The notes below the pieces were generated by a model. It did no database searches, was not told the origin of the DNA, and saw only the letters and a program-made list of their open reading frames with translations. Of a stretch of DNA of 64,000 nt, positions 43,305 to 54,700 are shown piece after piece. The stretch spans positions 1 through 64,000 of the forward strand of contig NZ_JAVKCA010000002.1 in assembly GCF_040222955.1 (NCBI RefSeq). The letters are read 5' to 3'. Position numbers and translations under genes: made by a program. Source of the DNA: Marinoscillum sp040222955 (lineage in GTDB: Bacteria; Bacteroidota; Bacteroidia; Cytophagales; Cyclobacteriaceae). The first letter of the stretch is position 1; each line of letters starts with the position of its first letter.

Positions 43305-45725
43305 TTAAGGGGTCACATTGATGGGCACCTTGAGAAAGGTCCCTTTAAAATTTTGATTCAGAACGGTCATCACAAACTCCCTTGAAGCTTTCCCTGGCAC
43401 CACTTCAATGGCTGCGTGTCCATTGGCCATTTTGATAGAGGAGCTTCCCGTTGGCGTACCCATATGTTCTACCAAAACACCTCCCGCCAGGCACTGAAAG
43501 TAAACCCGCTCTTCATAGTCCAGGCATCTTCTCTGCTCACTGTCTACGGCCGTGGCGGTGATCAGGTAATTTCCGTTTTCTAAAAGCTTATAAGATAACT
43601 CCAGAGCTTCCGGGGTGCCGGCCTTCTGATGCGTATAATTTACTGTGAGGGTATCCTCTGCCACCGATTGACCGCCCTGGTATGCCACTGCCCTGAATTG
43701 GCTGTCTCCCGCAGGAAACAACACGTCCCAGTTGAGTCCGCAGGCGGGAAACTGCGTGATATCGCGTATTCTTATCCCCAGGCTCTGCCCATTGATGAAA
43801 AGCTCCACACTGTCGGCATTGCTAAAGACACTGATGTTTCGGGTCACATCTTCCGGCCCTGAGCGCTCCGTCCAGGTGTGCGATTCTATATACGCGAAAG
43901 GTTCATCGGACCAGTAGCTTTTGAAGACATAATAGGCATCTTTTGGGTTTCCGGCCCTGTCCACCAATCCCTTTTGGTTGACATAGGGTATGTCATTCTC
44001 AGGGCGCAACGGAGTACCAAAATCTCTGAAGGCCCATTGTGCGTTGCCCGCAAAATCAGGGTGTGTTTCAGATATTCTGAGGTGCCAGTCAAACAGGTCT
44101 ACAATGTAGTTTTCGCTCCAGTCTCCATTTTGGGCTATGTTAACGATCTGCACCTGATTAATAGGCTCTTCCCATTCATTGGCATTGATCAACCCATCTC
44201 CGGTCACCGGGCTCTCGGTATGCCTACCCATGTGGCTCGACCCACCGTATTCCATGTGTACAAAATGCGGATACTTTTTCAGGGAGTTGTCAACCGCATT
44301 CTGATAGTTCTTATAAGTACCTGAATACCACCCTGACCAGATGGAGGGGCTGAAAACATCCACAATATCAGCGCCTTCATAGTACTTGCGCACCGCTGTT
44401 TTCCGATAAGGGTCCAGGGTATGTGCCAAATCATTCAGCTCTCGCAAAAAAGCATTGATTTTCTCCGGGTTGTCTCCGTCTTCAAACTCAGGCAGCCAGT
44501 AAATCTCATTGCCCAATGACCAGAGGATCACACTCGGATGGTTGTAATTCTGATCAATCATTTCTTCAAAAAGTCTTTTGGTATTCTGCTTCCAAACGTC
44601 ATCACCTACGCCTCCCCGACACCAGGGCAACTCATCCCAGACCAAAATACCCAACTCATCGCAGGCCTTATACACCTCCGGGTCCTGGGGGTAGTGACCC
44701 AGACGAACAAAGTTGGCACCCATGGCCTTGATGTCTTCAATGTCCCTGCGATGCAGCGCATTGGGCATGGCCGCACCATATCCGGCATACTCCTCATGGC
44801 GGTGGGTACCTCGTAGAATCACCCGCTCCCCATTGAGGTAGAACGGCCCATGATCCTTAAACTCATACCAGCGGTAGCCATAGGTCTCCGATACGGCATC
44901 AATTACCTTCCTGCCTTGCAGCAGCTGTACCTCTGTGGTATACAGTGCAGGTTTTTTTACATCCCAAAGCTCAGGATTCTTCAAAGTGAAACGTATTTCG
45001 GCTTGTCCGGCCCGCACATCAGTCTGCTTGCTATGAACAACTTTTCCGGATGGGTCTTTGATCTGAAGGTTCAGTGATAGACCTGAAGCACTTCCCTGGG
45101 AATCGGTATCCACAATGATCCGGGTAGTCCCTGATGCTGCGCTGACTTCCGGGGTTTGGATGGTGATGTCTCCAATGTACGATCCGGCTGTTTTCTTAAG
45201 CCACACATCCCGCGTAATGCCCCCAAAAATGAAAAAATCCGATTGATGGGATGGTATCAGCTGTGGGTCATAACCATTGTCTACCCGCACGAGTACTTCG
45301 TTTTTTCCATCTGTCAACTGCCCCGTAATCTCGATTTCGAAACCTACATATCCGCCGATATGCTCACCGGATTTGGCACCATTGACGTAGAGATGTGTGA
45401 CATTATTGGCCCCTTCGAAATAGATAAAGTACCTGCTTCCACGCTCGGGCGTAAGATTCAGTACTTTCCTGTACCAGCTTGCGCTGCGTCTGTAGCCGGG
45501 CTCCAGGTCTGTGGCGTCTATGTTGTTCCAGGTATGTGGCAGGTCTAGGGAGGCCCAGCCTTCCATCGTACGGGCTTTATCCACTTTCATTTCCGGATTT
45601 TCCAGGTAGGACCACCCCAGATTGATGTTGGTTTGACGATCTGAAAATGACTGGCCAATAACTGATCCAATCAAAAGGAAATATAACACCCCGCCTATTA
45701 TCGGCCTTGCTAACTGTCTTTTCAT
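43305..45725 (-). CDS. GH2 glycoside hydrolase
   Basis: An 806-residue GH2 enzyme with a signal peptide (cleavage near VIG-Q). It has the sugar-binding jelly roll (about 30-180), an Ig-like domain (185-285) and a TIM barrel with acid/base Glu407 (WSLGNEIYW) and nucleophile Glu492 (FVHMEYGGSSH). C-terminal Ig-like domains (about 630-800) resemble the DUF4982 extension of exo-acting Bacteroidota GH2 enzymes. Specificity (beta-galactosidase, beta-glucuronidase or alpha-L-arabinofuranosidase-like) cannot be fixed from motifs. The adjoining GH88 and lyase-like genes favour a sugar next to uronic acid. The ATG directly abuts the GH88 stop codon with no gap. Confidence 0.9.
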   Translation of the reverse strand: MKRQLARPIIGGVLYFLLIGSVIGQSFSDRQTNINLGWSYLENPEMKVDKARTMEGWASLDLPHTWNNIDATDLEPGYRRSASWYRKVLNLTPERGSRYFIYFEGANNVTHLYVNGAKSGEHIGGYVGFEIEITGQLTDGKNEVLVRVDNGYDPQLIPSHQSDFFIFGGITRDVWLKKTAGSYIGDITIQTPEVSAASGTTRIIVDTDSQGSASGLSLNLQIKDPSGKVVHSKQTDVRAGQAEIRFTLKNPELWDVKKPALYTTEVQLLQGRKVIDAVSETYGYRWYEFKDHGPFYLNGERVILRGTHRHEEYAGYGAAMPNALHRRDIEDIKAMGANFVRLGHYPQDPEVYKACDELGILVWDELPWCRGGVGDDVWKQNTKRLFEEMIDQNYNHPSVILWSLGNEIYWLPEFEDGDNPEKINAFLRELNDLAHTLDPYRKTAVRKYYEGADIVDVFSPSIWSGWYSGTYKNYQNAVDNSLKKYPHFVHMEYGGSSHMGRHTESPVTGDGLINANEWEEPINQVQIVNIAQNGDWSENYIVDLFDWHLRISETHPDFAGNAQWAFRDFGTPLRPENDIPYVNQKGLVDRAGNPKDAYYVFKSYWSDEPFAYIESHTWTERSGPEDVTRNISVFSNADSVELFINGQSLGIRIRDITQFPACGLNWDVLFPAGDSQFRAVAYQGGQSVAEDTLTVNYTHQKAGTPEALELSYKLLENGNYLITATAVDSEQRRCLDYEERVYFQCLAGGVLVEHMGTPTGSSSIKMANGHAAIEVVPGKASREFVMTVLNQNFKGTFLKVPINVTP

Positions 45726-46913
45726 TTACTTTAACTCTTTTTGTCTGAGCAACGCCTCCATAAAATAATAATCCGCATAGATCAGAGGTACATCCACCTC
45801 ATCATCTTTGGGCATATTCCCGGTACTGTGTGTCAGAATAAACATATTATTGGGTCGATCCTCCAGGTAAGCGTCTGATTGCAGCGTTTCCAGGATGGCA
45901 TCAGCCTGTTCAATCATCTTCGGATCAGCCGCATAAGCACTCAGCTCATAAAGTGCTGAGGCAGTCACTGTGGCCGCCGATACATCTCTGGGTTTACCTG
46001 CAGTGGGATCATTATAATCCCAGTACGGAATCAGGTCCTCAGGCAGATTGGGATGGTTGAAAATGTAGGTGTAGATTTTTTGAGCCTGCTCCAAAAACCG
46101 GGCCTCCCCTGTGAAACGGTACACCATGGTATACCCATAAAGGCCCCAGGCCTGCCCACGCGCCCATGAGGACTCATCGGAGTACCCCTGATGGGTCTGC
46201 TTACCTCTTACGGCGCCTGTCTGCGGATCATAGTCCACCACGTGCCATGAGCTATTATCCTCCCTGAAGTGATGCCGCATGGTGGTAATGGCATGTGTCC
46301 GGGCCATCTCATAATAGGTGGAATCTCCGGTAAATGTGGTAGCCAGAAAGAGTAGCTCCAAATTCATCATGTTGTCAATGATGACCGGAAAAGTCCAGAT
46401 GTCCTTATTAAAATCCCAGGACCGGGTGCAGCCCACCACGGGGTTGAATCGGGTACTGAGGGTCTTGGCACTTTCGATCATGACCTCCCGGTATTTCGGA
46501 TCTTCGGTGATCCTGTAGCCATTCCCGAAGCTGCAATTGATTTTGAAACCCATGTCATGGGTACCCGCATTGGTTTTCTGATCTTCCACAAGTGTGGTCC
46601 ATTCCTGAGCCAGATTTTTATAAGCCTCATTGCCCGTGTACTCATAAGCGTACCAAAGCACGCCCGGGTAAAATCCACTTGTCCAGTCGCGAGAGGCTAC
46701 CCCCCGTATTTCGCCGTTGGGCTCCAGACTTCTGGGGAAACTGCCGGCTATTGCCGGGTAATCAAGCATGTTAGTGATCCGGGCACTCAGGCCCGAATCG
46801 CTAACTGTTACCGGGGTACTCTCCACATCCGTCTCCTCTGGCTGCGCACCCCCCTGATTACAAGCACTCATCCACACCCCTATCAATCCGCACAATATCA
46901 ATATCCTGTTCAT
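45726..46913 (-). CDS. GH88 unsaturated glucuronyl hydrolase, lipoprotein
   Basis: A 395-residue enzyme with lipobox MSAC (Cys18). GH88 hydrolases remove the 4,5-unsaturated uronic acid left at the non-reducing end by polysaccharide lyases. The expected acidic pair appears as Asp120 (THDMGFKI) and Asp180 (VIIDNMMNLELL), 60 residues apart as in characterised members, with RDWTSGFYPGVLW upstream. Its presence implies that lyase products are the locus's substrate, consistent with lyase-like genes at 55.9-58.9 and 61.0 kb. It follows susD by 7 bp in the same operon. Confidence 0.93.
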   Translation of the reverse strand: MNRILILCGLIGVWMSACNQGGAQPEETDVESTPVTVSDSGLSARITNMLDYPAIAGSFPRSLEPNGEIRGVASRDWTSGFYPGVLWYAYEYTGNEAYKNLAQEWTTLVEDQKTNAGTHDMGFKINCSFGNGYRITEDPKYREVMIESAKTLSTRFNPVVGCTRSWDFNKDIWTFPVIIDNMMNLELLFLATTFTGDSTYYEMARTHAITTMRHHFREDNSSWHVVDYDPQTGAVRGKQTHQGYSDESSWARGQAWGLYGYTMVYRFTGEARFLEQAQKIYTYIFNHPNLPEDLIPYWDYNDPTAGKPRDVSAATVTASALYELSAYAADPKMIEQADAILETLQSDAYLEDRPNNMFILTHSTGNMPKDDEVDVPLIYADYYFMEALLRQKELK

Positions 46914-46920
46914 CCCGTGA

Positions 46921-48483
46921 TTAGTAGTTGAGGTTCTGAGTAAGGTTTTCGTTTTTATCTACGTCGTTCTGATACTTAGGCAGGTAGTAATCACGGGCAG
47001 GGTTGAATGCCTGCTGCTCAAGGCCTCCTGCACCAAATGCCGTCTCAGCCATTTTTCTTCTCTGAATATCGTACCATCTGCCGCCCTCAAAAGCCAGCTC
47101 CAGGCGACGCTCCTCCAGAACTGCCGTGCGAAAATCAGCCTGGCTCATCCCTGAAGCGATATTGGCCGGGAATGCACGGTCATTACCTGCATCACCATCC
47201 AACTCTCTGCGGGCTCTGGACCTCACCTGGTTCACATAACCCTCAGCTTCTGCATTTGGTCCTGAGTTTTTCTCATTCAACGCCTCTGCGGCAATCAACA
47301 ATACTTCAGCATACCTCATCACAGGCTGGTCAATCTCAGAATCACGACCATTGAGACCCGAAGGTGCTCCCGATACTCCGAGAGACCTGTAATACTTAGC
47401 AATATGGGGTCGTGCCACATTCAATGGGATACTGCCCCACTCAGTGTATGGTGTATCCTCTCCAAGGTAGGTCATCAGCGTATCAAAACTTACGGCTTTT
47501 CTATAGTCTCTGGAATCCCAGGTGTCATACACGGCCAATGTAGGCACTGCTACACTCCAGCCCTCGCCCATGCCAAACCGCTCATCTTTACGTGGGCCGG
47601 TGACTGATGCCAGATAGTCTGTGGAAGGATTGGATCCCCCAATGGCTCCGGCCGCATCGTTGCCAGAAAAATCGATCTCGAACAGCAGTTCATTGGAAGG
47701 CGCACTGATAGATGGGTCAAACAAGTCTGCAAACTCTCCCTCCAATGCGTACTGAAAAGTGCCACTGTTATCAATCACCCATTTTGCTTCGTCGTAGGCG
47801 TCATTCCAGTTTTCCAGGGTCAGATGTACTGAAGCCAGCAAACCTGCTGCGGTACCTTTGCCCGGTCTGGAACGCAATGCCGGAGCATCCGGCAACCACT
47901 CTTTGGCAAACTCCAGGTCGGCAATAATGCCGGCATAGGTGTCAGCCACAGGGTTTTGTGGTAACGAATACGCCAATTCGGGATCTGAAAAAGCCACATC
48001 GATATATGGAATTTCTCCAAACAAACGCACGAAATGATAATGAATAAAGGCCCTCAAAAAGCGGCCCTCTGCCACAACTGCATTGAGCTCTTCCTCAGGT
48101 GCGTCCACACTTTTGGCTCCCTCCAGTGCGTAGTTGATGGCGGCAAGTGCTTCGTACCCTTTCGGCCAAAACTCACTGACCATTCCATTATTTGAACTCA
48201 TGTTCATCTTGTCTACTTCTATTCTGCGAGCCGCTGTGGTTTGATCCCCGATGCTCACCATATCCCCTCTGAGGATAAGGGTCAGGAACAATTTTCTACC
48301 CCAGAATGCTTCGTGCTCCATGGCCGAATAGCCGCCATTGAGGCCTATCTGTACATCTGCAGGTGTCTTGAAAAACCCTTCCGGAGACAATAAGCCTACA
48401 GGCTCCTCCACCAGGTCGTCGCAGGAAAATGCGAACAACATACCCAGTGCAAAAAATGCTGATAATATATATGATCTTTTCAT
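46921..48483 (-). CDS. susD: SusD/RagB-family glycan-binding lipoprotein
   Basis: 520 residues from the ATG at 48483, which begins MKRSYILSAFFALG and ends in a lipobox at FSC. An ATG 24 bp upstream that overlaps the susC stop is the alternative. SusD hallmarks: VEEPVGLLSPEGFFKT near 20, TPR-like helices, MRYAEVLLIAAEALNEKNS near 385 and a C-terminal RRLELAFEGGRWYDIQRRK. The protein sits on the outer membrane over the SusC channel and captures oligosaccharides. It directly follows susC, forming the core of the second utilisation locus. Confidence 0.95.
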   Translation of the reverse strand: MKRSYILSAFFALGMLFAFSCDDLVEEPVGLLSPEGFFKTPADVQIGLNGGYSAMEHEAFWGRKLFLTLILRGDMVSIGDQTTAARRIEVDKMNMSSNNGMVSEFWPKGYEALAAINYALEGAKSVDAPEEELNAVVAEGRFLRAFIHYHFVRLFGEIPYIDVAFSDPELAYSLPQNPVADTYAGIIADLEFAKEWLPDAPALRSRPGKGTAAGLLASVHLTLENWNDAYDEAKWVIDNSGTFQYALEGEFADLFDPSISAPSNELLFEIDFSGNDAAGAIGGSNPSTDYLASVTGPRKDERFGMGEGWSVAVPTLAVYDTWDSRDYRKAVSFDTLMTYLGEDTPYTEWGSIPLNVARPHIAKYYRSLGVSGAPSGLNGRDSEIDQPVMRYAEVLLIAAEALNEKNSGPNAEAEGYVNQVRSRARRELDGDAGNDRAFPANIASGMSQADFRTAVLEERRLELAFEGGRWYDIQRRKMAETAFGAGGLEQQAFNPARDYYLPKYQNDVDKNENLTQNLNY

Positions 48484-48506
48484 GATTCTATGTTTTAAAG
48501 CCTTCA

Positions 48507-51494
48507 TTATAGTCCCAGGTTGATACCGAAAGTATAGGTGCGCACATTGGGATAACTGGCGTAATCCAGTCCAATGTTTCTGCTGCTATTCTGATAGTTC
48601 ACCTCAGGGTCCAGTCCGGGATAGTCCGTAATGGTGAGGAGGTTCTGAGCACTGGCATAGATGCGCAATGATCTGATGTGCAGTCCGTTGAGCAGCGCCG
48701 TAGGGAAAGTATAGCCCAAAGCAATGTTCTTCAGTCGGACATAGCTGGCATCATATACCCATCGGGAAGACACCTTGTACGTTCGGCCACTTGAGGCTTT
48801 AGGAATGTCCGTATTGGGGTTTTCAGGAGTCCACGCTCGCAACGCAATCCGGGAAGCATTGGCTTTTCCCGAAAGGGTTTCCAATTCCATTTGTGTGTAG
48901 CTTAGCATGTCATTGCCATGTGATCCCTGAAAGAATACATTCAGGTCAAAGTTTTTGTAACTCACTGTATTACCAAACGCCCAGATGAAATCAGGATGTG
49001 GGTTCCCGATGATTTTACGGTCATCATTGCTCAGCTCACCATCTTCGCTCACATCTGCAAATTTCTCACCACCAGCCTCTTGCTCAAAGCCGGAACCAGG
49101 CAGGAAGGTGTCCCCATTCTGATAAATCCCCTGGTACTCGTATCCGTAGAAAACGCCGATGGACTCTCCTTCCAAAAGAAGTTGAGAACTACCCAACAGC
49201 ATGTGCCCAGGTGACGCACCGTAGATCTGTACCGAGTCGGCCAGCTCCACAATTTTGTTTCTATTAGCCGAAATATTGAAGTTGGATTCCCACTGGACTT
49301 TTCCGACCAGGTTCCTGGTGTTCACAGAGAATTCAAATCCTTTGTTTTCCAGCACACCGATGTTTTGCCACTGCGAGCCCACCCCAATGTAGCTGGGTAG
49401 TGGTCGGTTGAACAGCAAATCTTTGGTTTGCTTATTGTAATAGTCTACAGTCAGGTTCACACGTCCTTTGACCAGACCAATATCCGCACCCAGGTCAAAC
49501 TGATTGGTGGTTTCCCAGCTCAATACATTGTTGGCAAGTGATCCTACTCCGAGGGCATTGGTGCCTGCTATGTGAGGATTTCGCACAGACAGGGTAGCCA
49601 AAGACTGGTATGGTCCGATGGCCTGATTTCCTACAGAGCCATAACTCACCCGCATTTTCAGCTGGTCTATCACATCCACAGATTTCAGAAATGACTCACC
49701 CTTCACATCCCATGCGAAGGCTGCCGAAGGGAAAAATCCCCACTTTTTATCTGCAGCAAAATTGGAAGCCCCGTCTCTCCTGCCCGTGAAGGTGAAGGTG
49801 TAGCGATCCATGATGGTGTAGTTCAGTCGGGTGTAGAAAGACTTAATAGAGGACTGAGAATACCCGGACGATGGGGTACTTGGAGTCGCGCCCTGATTTA
49901 AAGCCCAGAAACGCCCGGCATTGTTAATAAAACCGGAAGAAGAAGCTCCCCATGACTCGGTGCTGTTTTTCTGGTAAGAATAACCATTCACCCAAAGAAT
50001 GCGGTGCTGTCCAAAATCTTTGTGAATGGTAAAATAGTTTTCACTCAGGAATGAAGTTTGTTTCTGAGCATCAACAGAGGCAAGGCCATCTGACCCAGCT
50101 CCTCGAATCAAAGTGGTAGGCCAAAACTCGCCATCACGCCAGTTGGTCACCCCTATCCCCAGGGTGGTCTTGAATGACAACCACTCCGTGATATCCAGCT
50201 CCGCAAAAGTATTGGACTGAAACCTGTCTGTGATACGCTCACGGTCATACTCAGTAGCCATGGCATAAGGGTTGTCGATCTGATCACCCACCTGAGCCAC
50301 TGTATATGAGCCATCTTCATTGTAAATCCCCAAATCAGGATTGAAGCGCATCGCTGCACCCACTACGCCGGCCTGACCTGAACCACCACTACCCTCCTGG
50401 GTACGAATGCCTTCATCCTGGCTACGGCGACCATAAAGGTTCAACCCGAACTTCAGGAACTCATTGGCCTTCACATCCATGTTGGCGTTGAGTGAATACC
50501 TGTTGTACTCCGAGCCGATGACCACTCCATCCTGATCGAAGTAGGTACCAGACAGGTAGTATCGGACATTATCCGTACCGCCGCTCACAGAAAGCTGATT
50601 GTTGGCGATCATTCCCTGGCGATAGATTTCATCCTGCCAGTCGGTGTTTGATCCCAAATACTCGTAATTGGGCGAAAAATTCTGGATGTAAGAAGCAAAC
50701 TCCGGTCCGTCCAAAAGTTCCAGCTTGTTGGTAGTGTTTTGAAAAGAATAAGAGCTGTTGAAATCGACTTTGATCTGGCCGCTGCTTCCTTTTTTGGTCG
50801 TGATGAGTATTACCCCATTGGAACCTCTGGAACCATAAATAGCCGTAGCAGAAGCATCTTTCAATATTTCTATAGACTCAATGTCCTGTGGTGGCGGCAT
50901 CTCTGCACCCACAAAACCATCTACAACGCGAATAGGCTCACTGGAAGAGTTGATAGAACTAACTCCCCGCACCCTAATGCTATAGTTGGTGCCTGGCTGG
51001 CCTCCGTTGTTGGAAGATATCTGTACCCCGGCGGCACGTCCCTGCAATGTCTGCACCGCAGACAATGCCGGGAAAGCATTGATTTCAGCGGCTTTAACGG
51101 ATGAGACAGAACCTGTAAGGTCACTCTTCTTCACGGCACCGTATCCTACTACTACCACCTCATCCAAAGACATCAGGTCCACAGCCATGGACACGCTCAC
51201 GCTACTTCGCCCGGCTACATTGATTTTTTGCTGCTCAAATCCGATGAAGCTAAAAATCAATGACGCATTATCGCCTGGTACGGTCAGGCTATAGTTGCCT
51301 TCTATATCAGTAATGGTACCACTCTGAGTACCTTCTATTAGTACTGACACGCCTGGCAAACCGGTACCATCCTCGGCGGAAGTCACCGTACCATTCACTG
51401 TCCGCTCCTGAGCAATCGCCCAGGATGTCACACTCATCAATACTACAGACAGCAGGGTCTTATAGTATTTGTTCAAAGTAAAAATCATTCTCAT
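48507..51494 (-). CDS. susC: SusC/RagA-family TonB-dependent outer-membrane transporter
   Basis: A 995-residue protein that imports oligosaccharides using TonB energy. Signal peptide (cleavage near AIA-Q), then a CarboxypepD_reg-like domain (about 30-105, VNGTVTSAEDGTGLPGVSV). The TonB-box region is MSLDEVVVVGYGAVKKSDLT and the plug contains IEILKDASATAIYGSRGSNG. The remainder is the 22-strand barrel, ending in RTYTFGINLGL. First gene of the SusC-SusD-GH88-GH2 operon, 210 bp after the HTCS gene, which is the likely regulator. Confidence 0.97.
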   Translation of the reverse strand: MRMIFTLNKYYKTLLSVVLMSVTSWAIAQERTVNGTVTSAEDGTGLPGVSVLIEGTQSGTITDIEGNYSLTVPGDNASLIFSFIGFEQQKINVAGRSSVSVSMAVDLMSLDEVVVVGYGAVKKSDLTGSVSSVKAAEINAFPALSAVQTLQGRAAGVQISSNNGGQPGTNYSIRVRGVSSINSSSEPIRVVDGFVGAEMPPPQDIESIEILKDASATAIYGSRGSNGVILITTKKGSSGQIKVDFNSSYSFQNTTNKLELLDGPEFASYIQNFSPNYEYLGSNTDWQDEIYRQGMIANNQLSVSGGTDNVRYYLSGTYFDQDGVVIGSEYNRYSLNANMDVKANEFLKFGLNLYGRRSQDEGIRTQEGSGGSGQAGVVGAAMRFNPDLGIYNEDGSYTVAQVGDQIDNPYAMATEYDRERITDRFQSNTFAELDITEWLSFKTTLGIGVTNWRDGEFWPTTLIRGAGSDGLASVDAQKQTSFLSENYFTIHKDFGQHRILWVNGYSYQKNSTESWGASSSGFINNAGRFWALNQGATPSTPSSGYSQSSIKSFYTRLNYTIMDRYTFTFTGRRDGASNFAADKKWGFFPSAAFAWDVKGESFLKSVDVIDQLKMRVSYGSVGNQAIGPYQSLATLSVRNPHIAGTNALGVGSLANNVLSWETTNQFDLGADIGLVKGRVNLTVDYYNKQTKDLLFNRPLPSYIGVGSQWQNIGVLENKGFEFSVNTRNLVGKVQWESNFNISANRNKIVELADSVQIYGASPGHMLLGSSQLLLEGESIGVFYGYEYQGIYQNGDTFLPGSGFEQEAGGEKFADVSEDGELSNDDRKIIGNPHPDFIWAFGNTVSYKNFDLNVFFQGSHGNDMLSYTQMELETLSGKANASRIALRAWTPENPNTDIPKASSGRTYKVSSRWVYDASYVRLKNIALGYTFPTALLNGLHIRSLRIYASAQNLLTITDYPGLDPEVNYQNSSRNIGLDYASYPNVRTYTFGINLGL

Positions 51495-51506
51495 ACATTT
51501 TTTGGT

Positions 51507-51641
51507 TTAGACTAGGTATATCATCAGGAGCACCATAAAAGCGATCAAAAGACTTAGGGCCACCTCAAGAAAACTGATTCGATGTTTCACAAAATTTTCG
51601 TTTGTTAATTCAAGGTCAATCTTAGGGGTTTGGCAGGTCAC
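51507..51641 (-). CDS. Possible 44-residue membrane microprotein in the susC leader
   Basis: A short open frame with GTG start at 51641 and TAA at 51507-51509, ending 13 bp before susC. The peptide has a hydrophilic front and a hydrophobic helix ISFLEVALSLLIAFMVLLM with a short tail IYLV. It could be a real small membrane protein, a leader peptide, or chance. An inner GTG gives a 27-residue form. There is no independent support beyond composition and position. Confidence 0.25.
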   Translation of the reverse strand: MTCQTPKIDLELTNENFVKHRISFLEVALSLLIAFMVLLMIYLV

Positions 51642-51704
51642 AAAAATCCAGAAGTAGGTATAAAGAAGTCCTAAAAAGTGATTTCAGCTCCTGAAAACGA
51701 CGAT

Positions 51705-54700
51705 TTAGCCCTCATCCACCTCTGCCACGGAGAATTTTCCTGCATATTCTGTAGGAGTGGCCGAGTGGTATTTCTGAAAGCACTTGCTGAAGTACTTGGG
51801 ATTGGAAAATCCGACGTGGTAGCTCACCTCTGCTACGGAGACTTTGTTTTGCTCCAGGATCTGGGCGGCGCGCTTCATGCGCATCGAATGAATGAATTCG
51901 TTCGGAGTGAGGTTGGTCCAGGCTTTTACTTTGGTGAAGAGCATGGTGCGGCTCACCCCCAGTTCGGTACTGAATAGTTGAATATTAAAAAACTCATTCG
52001 AAATGTTTTCATCCACAATCTCCAGCGCACGTTTCAGTAGCTTTTCATCCAGGGACGAAACGGTGATTTCACTAGGTTTCACGATGGACTCACTGGCAAA
52101 CTTCTCCCGCAGCCTGCTGTAAGTATTGATCAGGTTTCGGGTCTTCAGCTTGAGCTCCTTCACATTGAAGGGCTTATTGAGGTACTCATCCGCACCAGAC
52201 TCTAATCCTTCAAACTTAAAAATAAGCGAAGTACGGGCGGTCAGCAGCATGAAGGGAATGTGGCTGGTTTTCAGGTTGGATTTGGCCTGAAAGCAAAACT
52301 CAATCCCGTCCATTTTGGGCATCATCACATCACTAATAATGAGATCCGGAACGATTTGCACCGCTTTTTTGAAGCCTTCCATGCCATTTTCTGCCTCCTC
52401 TATGCGGTACTCACCCCTGAACACCTCCACAATGAATCGGCGCACAGAAGGGTTGTCCTCCACGATGAGTATGCAGGGCATTTTATCTTCATCCATCACA
52501 TGGGTAACCTCCTCGATGTGGGGTTCTTCTGACTCCATCAGCTCAGCTTCCACTGCACTGATTTTCACATAAGTGGAAACATCCTCACTGTCTTTAAAGT
52601 CTTTGATGATCTGGTCTTCCTGCAGGTGATCCTTACCCAGCGGCATACTCACCGTAAACGCAGTGCCCTGCCCTTTTTCACTTTCCACTTCGATAATGCC
52701 CCCATGCATTTCTACCACCCCTTTGGCAATGGCCAATCCTATACCAGTACCTTTCTGATGCTGATGCTTAGGGCTGGCCTCCGTGTGCTCCACCTCATAA
52801 AACCGATCAAAAATGCGATCGAGGTGCTCACGCTCCATCCCAATACCCGTATCAGCAATCCTGAAAAAGAAGCGTTGGTCTTCCTGCCAAACCTTCACAT
52901 GGATGCTGCCCTCTTCATTGGTGTATTTAAAGGCATTGGAGATGAGGTTATAAAAAACACGCTCCATTTTGTCCCGATCATACCACGTTCTGATCTCCTC
53001 CGAGCCTTTGTCAAACTCATAGTTGATCTGATGAATCTTGGCATACTGTCTGAATGACAGCACAATCTCCTCGATGAACTTCACCATATTCCCTTCAGCG
53101 GCATGTAGCTTTTCGTGCTTGTTTTCAAACTTTCTGAAATCCAGCAGTTGATTGACCAGCTTCAGTAATCTTACAGAGTTCTTCTCCATCACCCTGAGCT
53201 GCTTGTATACCTTATTGCTGCCTTTGTAATCCTGAAGAATCTGCTCCAATGGTCCCAATATCAGGGTAAGCGGTGTCCTGAACTCATGTGATATGTTGGT
53301 GAAAAACCGAAGCTTCATCTGGTTCACAGACTTCTGACGCTCATTTTCCAAATGTTCCAGCTCCAGCTGGTGACGGAGCCGGGAGCGCGACAGCATGATG
53401 TTACTCAGGGCATACAGAGCCACTACCACAATGATGAAGTAGATCAGGAAAGCCCACCAGGTTCTCCAGGGTGCAGGATTCACCACGATCTTCATGGAAG
53501 TGATGTCTTCACTCCAGATGCCATCATTATTGGCACCTTTTACCTCGAAAACATAGGTACCAGGTCGCTGAATGGTGTAGGTGGCCGTATTCTTATGGGT
53601 GATGTTCCAGTTTTCTTCCAGTCCGGCCAGGCGGTAGGCATAGAGGTTTTTATCCGGATTGATGAAATTGGGTATGGCGAAATCAAGGGAGAAAATCGCC
53701 TGATCATGATCCAGTATAATCTGACGCGTCTCCATGATGGCCTTTTTCAAAATACCATCAGCCGCTCCTACTTTTACACTCTGGTTAAATACTTTGAGAT
53801 CTGTGATCACCGTGGACGGTGCGTATCTGTTGGTCCTGATCTGATCGGGGAAAAATGCAGAGAGGCCCTGCGGTCCACCAAAGTACATCATCCCCGACCG
53901 GCTCTTGAAGCAGGCATTGTTGTTAAATTCATTAGAAACCAGACCGTCAGACTCATCAAAAGTGAGGGTGCTTCCATCCTCCGGATTCACCTTGCTAATG
54001 CCCTGATTGGAACTCACCCAAAGGTAATTTTCGCTATCCTCCAGAATGCCATGAATCACATTACTGTTGCCATCAGACGAATCAAATATGGGGAATGAAA
54101 TGAACTCATTGCGGTGGGGTTCATAGCGGCTCAGCCCCGACTCATAAGTGCCAACCCAAATGCGGCGGAGGTGGTCTTCGAAAATCACCAGCACATCTTC
54201 GCCGGACTTTTTCTGTTCGTTGTAAAAAAAGCGCTCAAAGGTGTATTCCCGATCCTCAATGCGCTGAGCAGATAGTTTGTTGAGTCCGTACTGCGTCCCT
54301 ACCCACAGGTTGTTATCAGCATCCTTACAAAGTAGCCGCACCTGATTATCGCTGAGGCTTGTGGCATCCCCCGGATCATACAGGATATTGTCAGAGGTGT
54401 TGGAGTGAATATTGAGCAGGTGCAGGCCACCTCCAAAAGTTCCCACCCAAAAAAGGGAGTCATTTTCCTTCAGAATCGCATAGACACTATTGTGACTGAT
54501 GCCCAACTCTTTGTCAAAATGGGCCTTGAACGCACCGGACTCAGTATCGAAAATATCAATCCCCGTATTCAGGGTGCCTATCCACAGGTTCTTCCCGGAC
54601 TCCAGGTACAACGCCTTGATGTTATTGCTGGAGAGCCCATTGGGTTTGCCGTTGGCCTTCAGGTGACTGATCTTGCCGGTTTTAGGATGGAGGAAATTTA

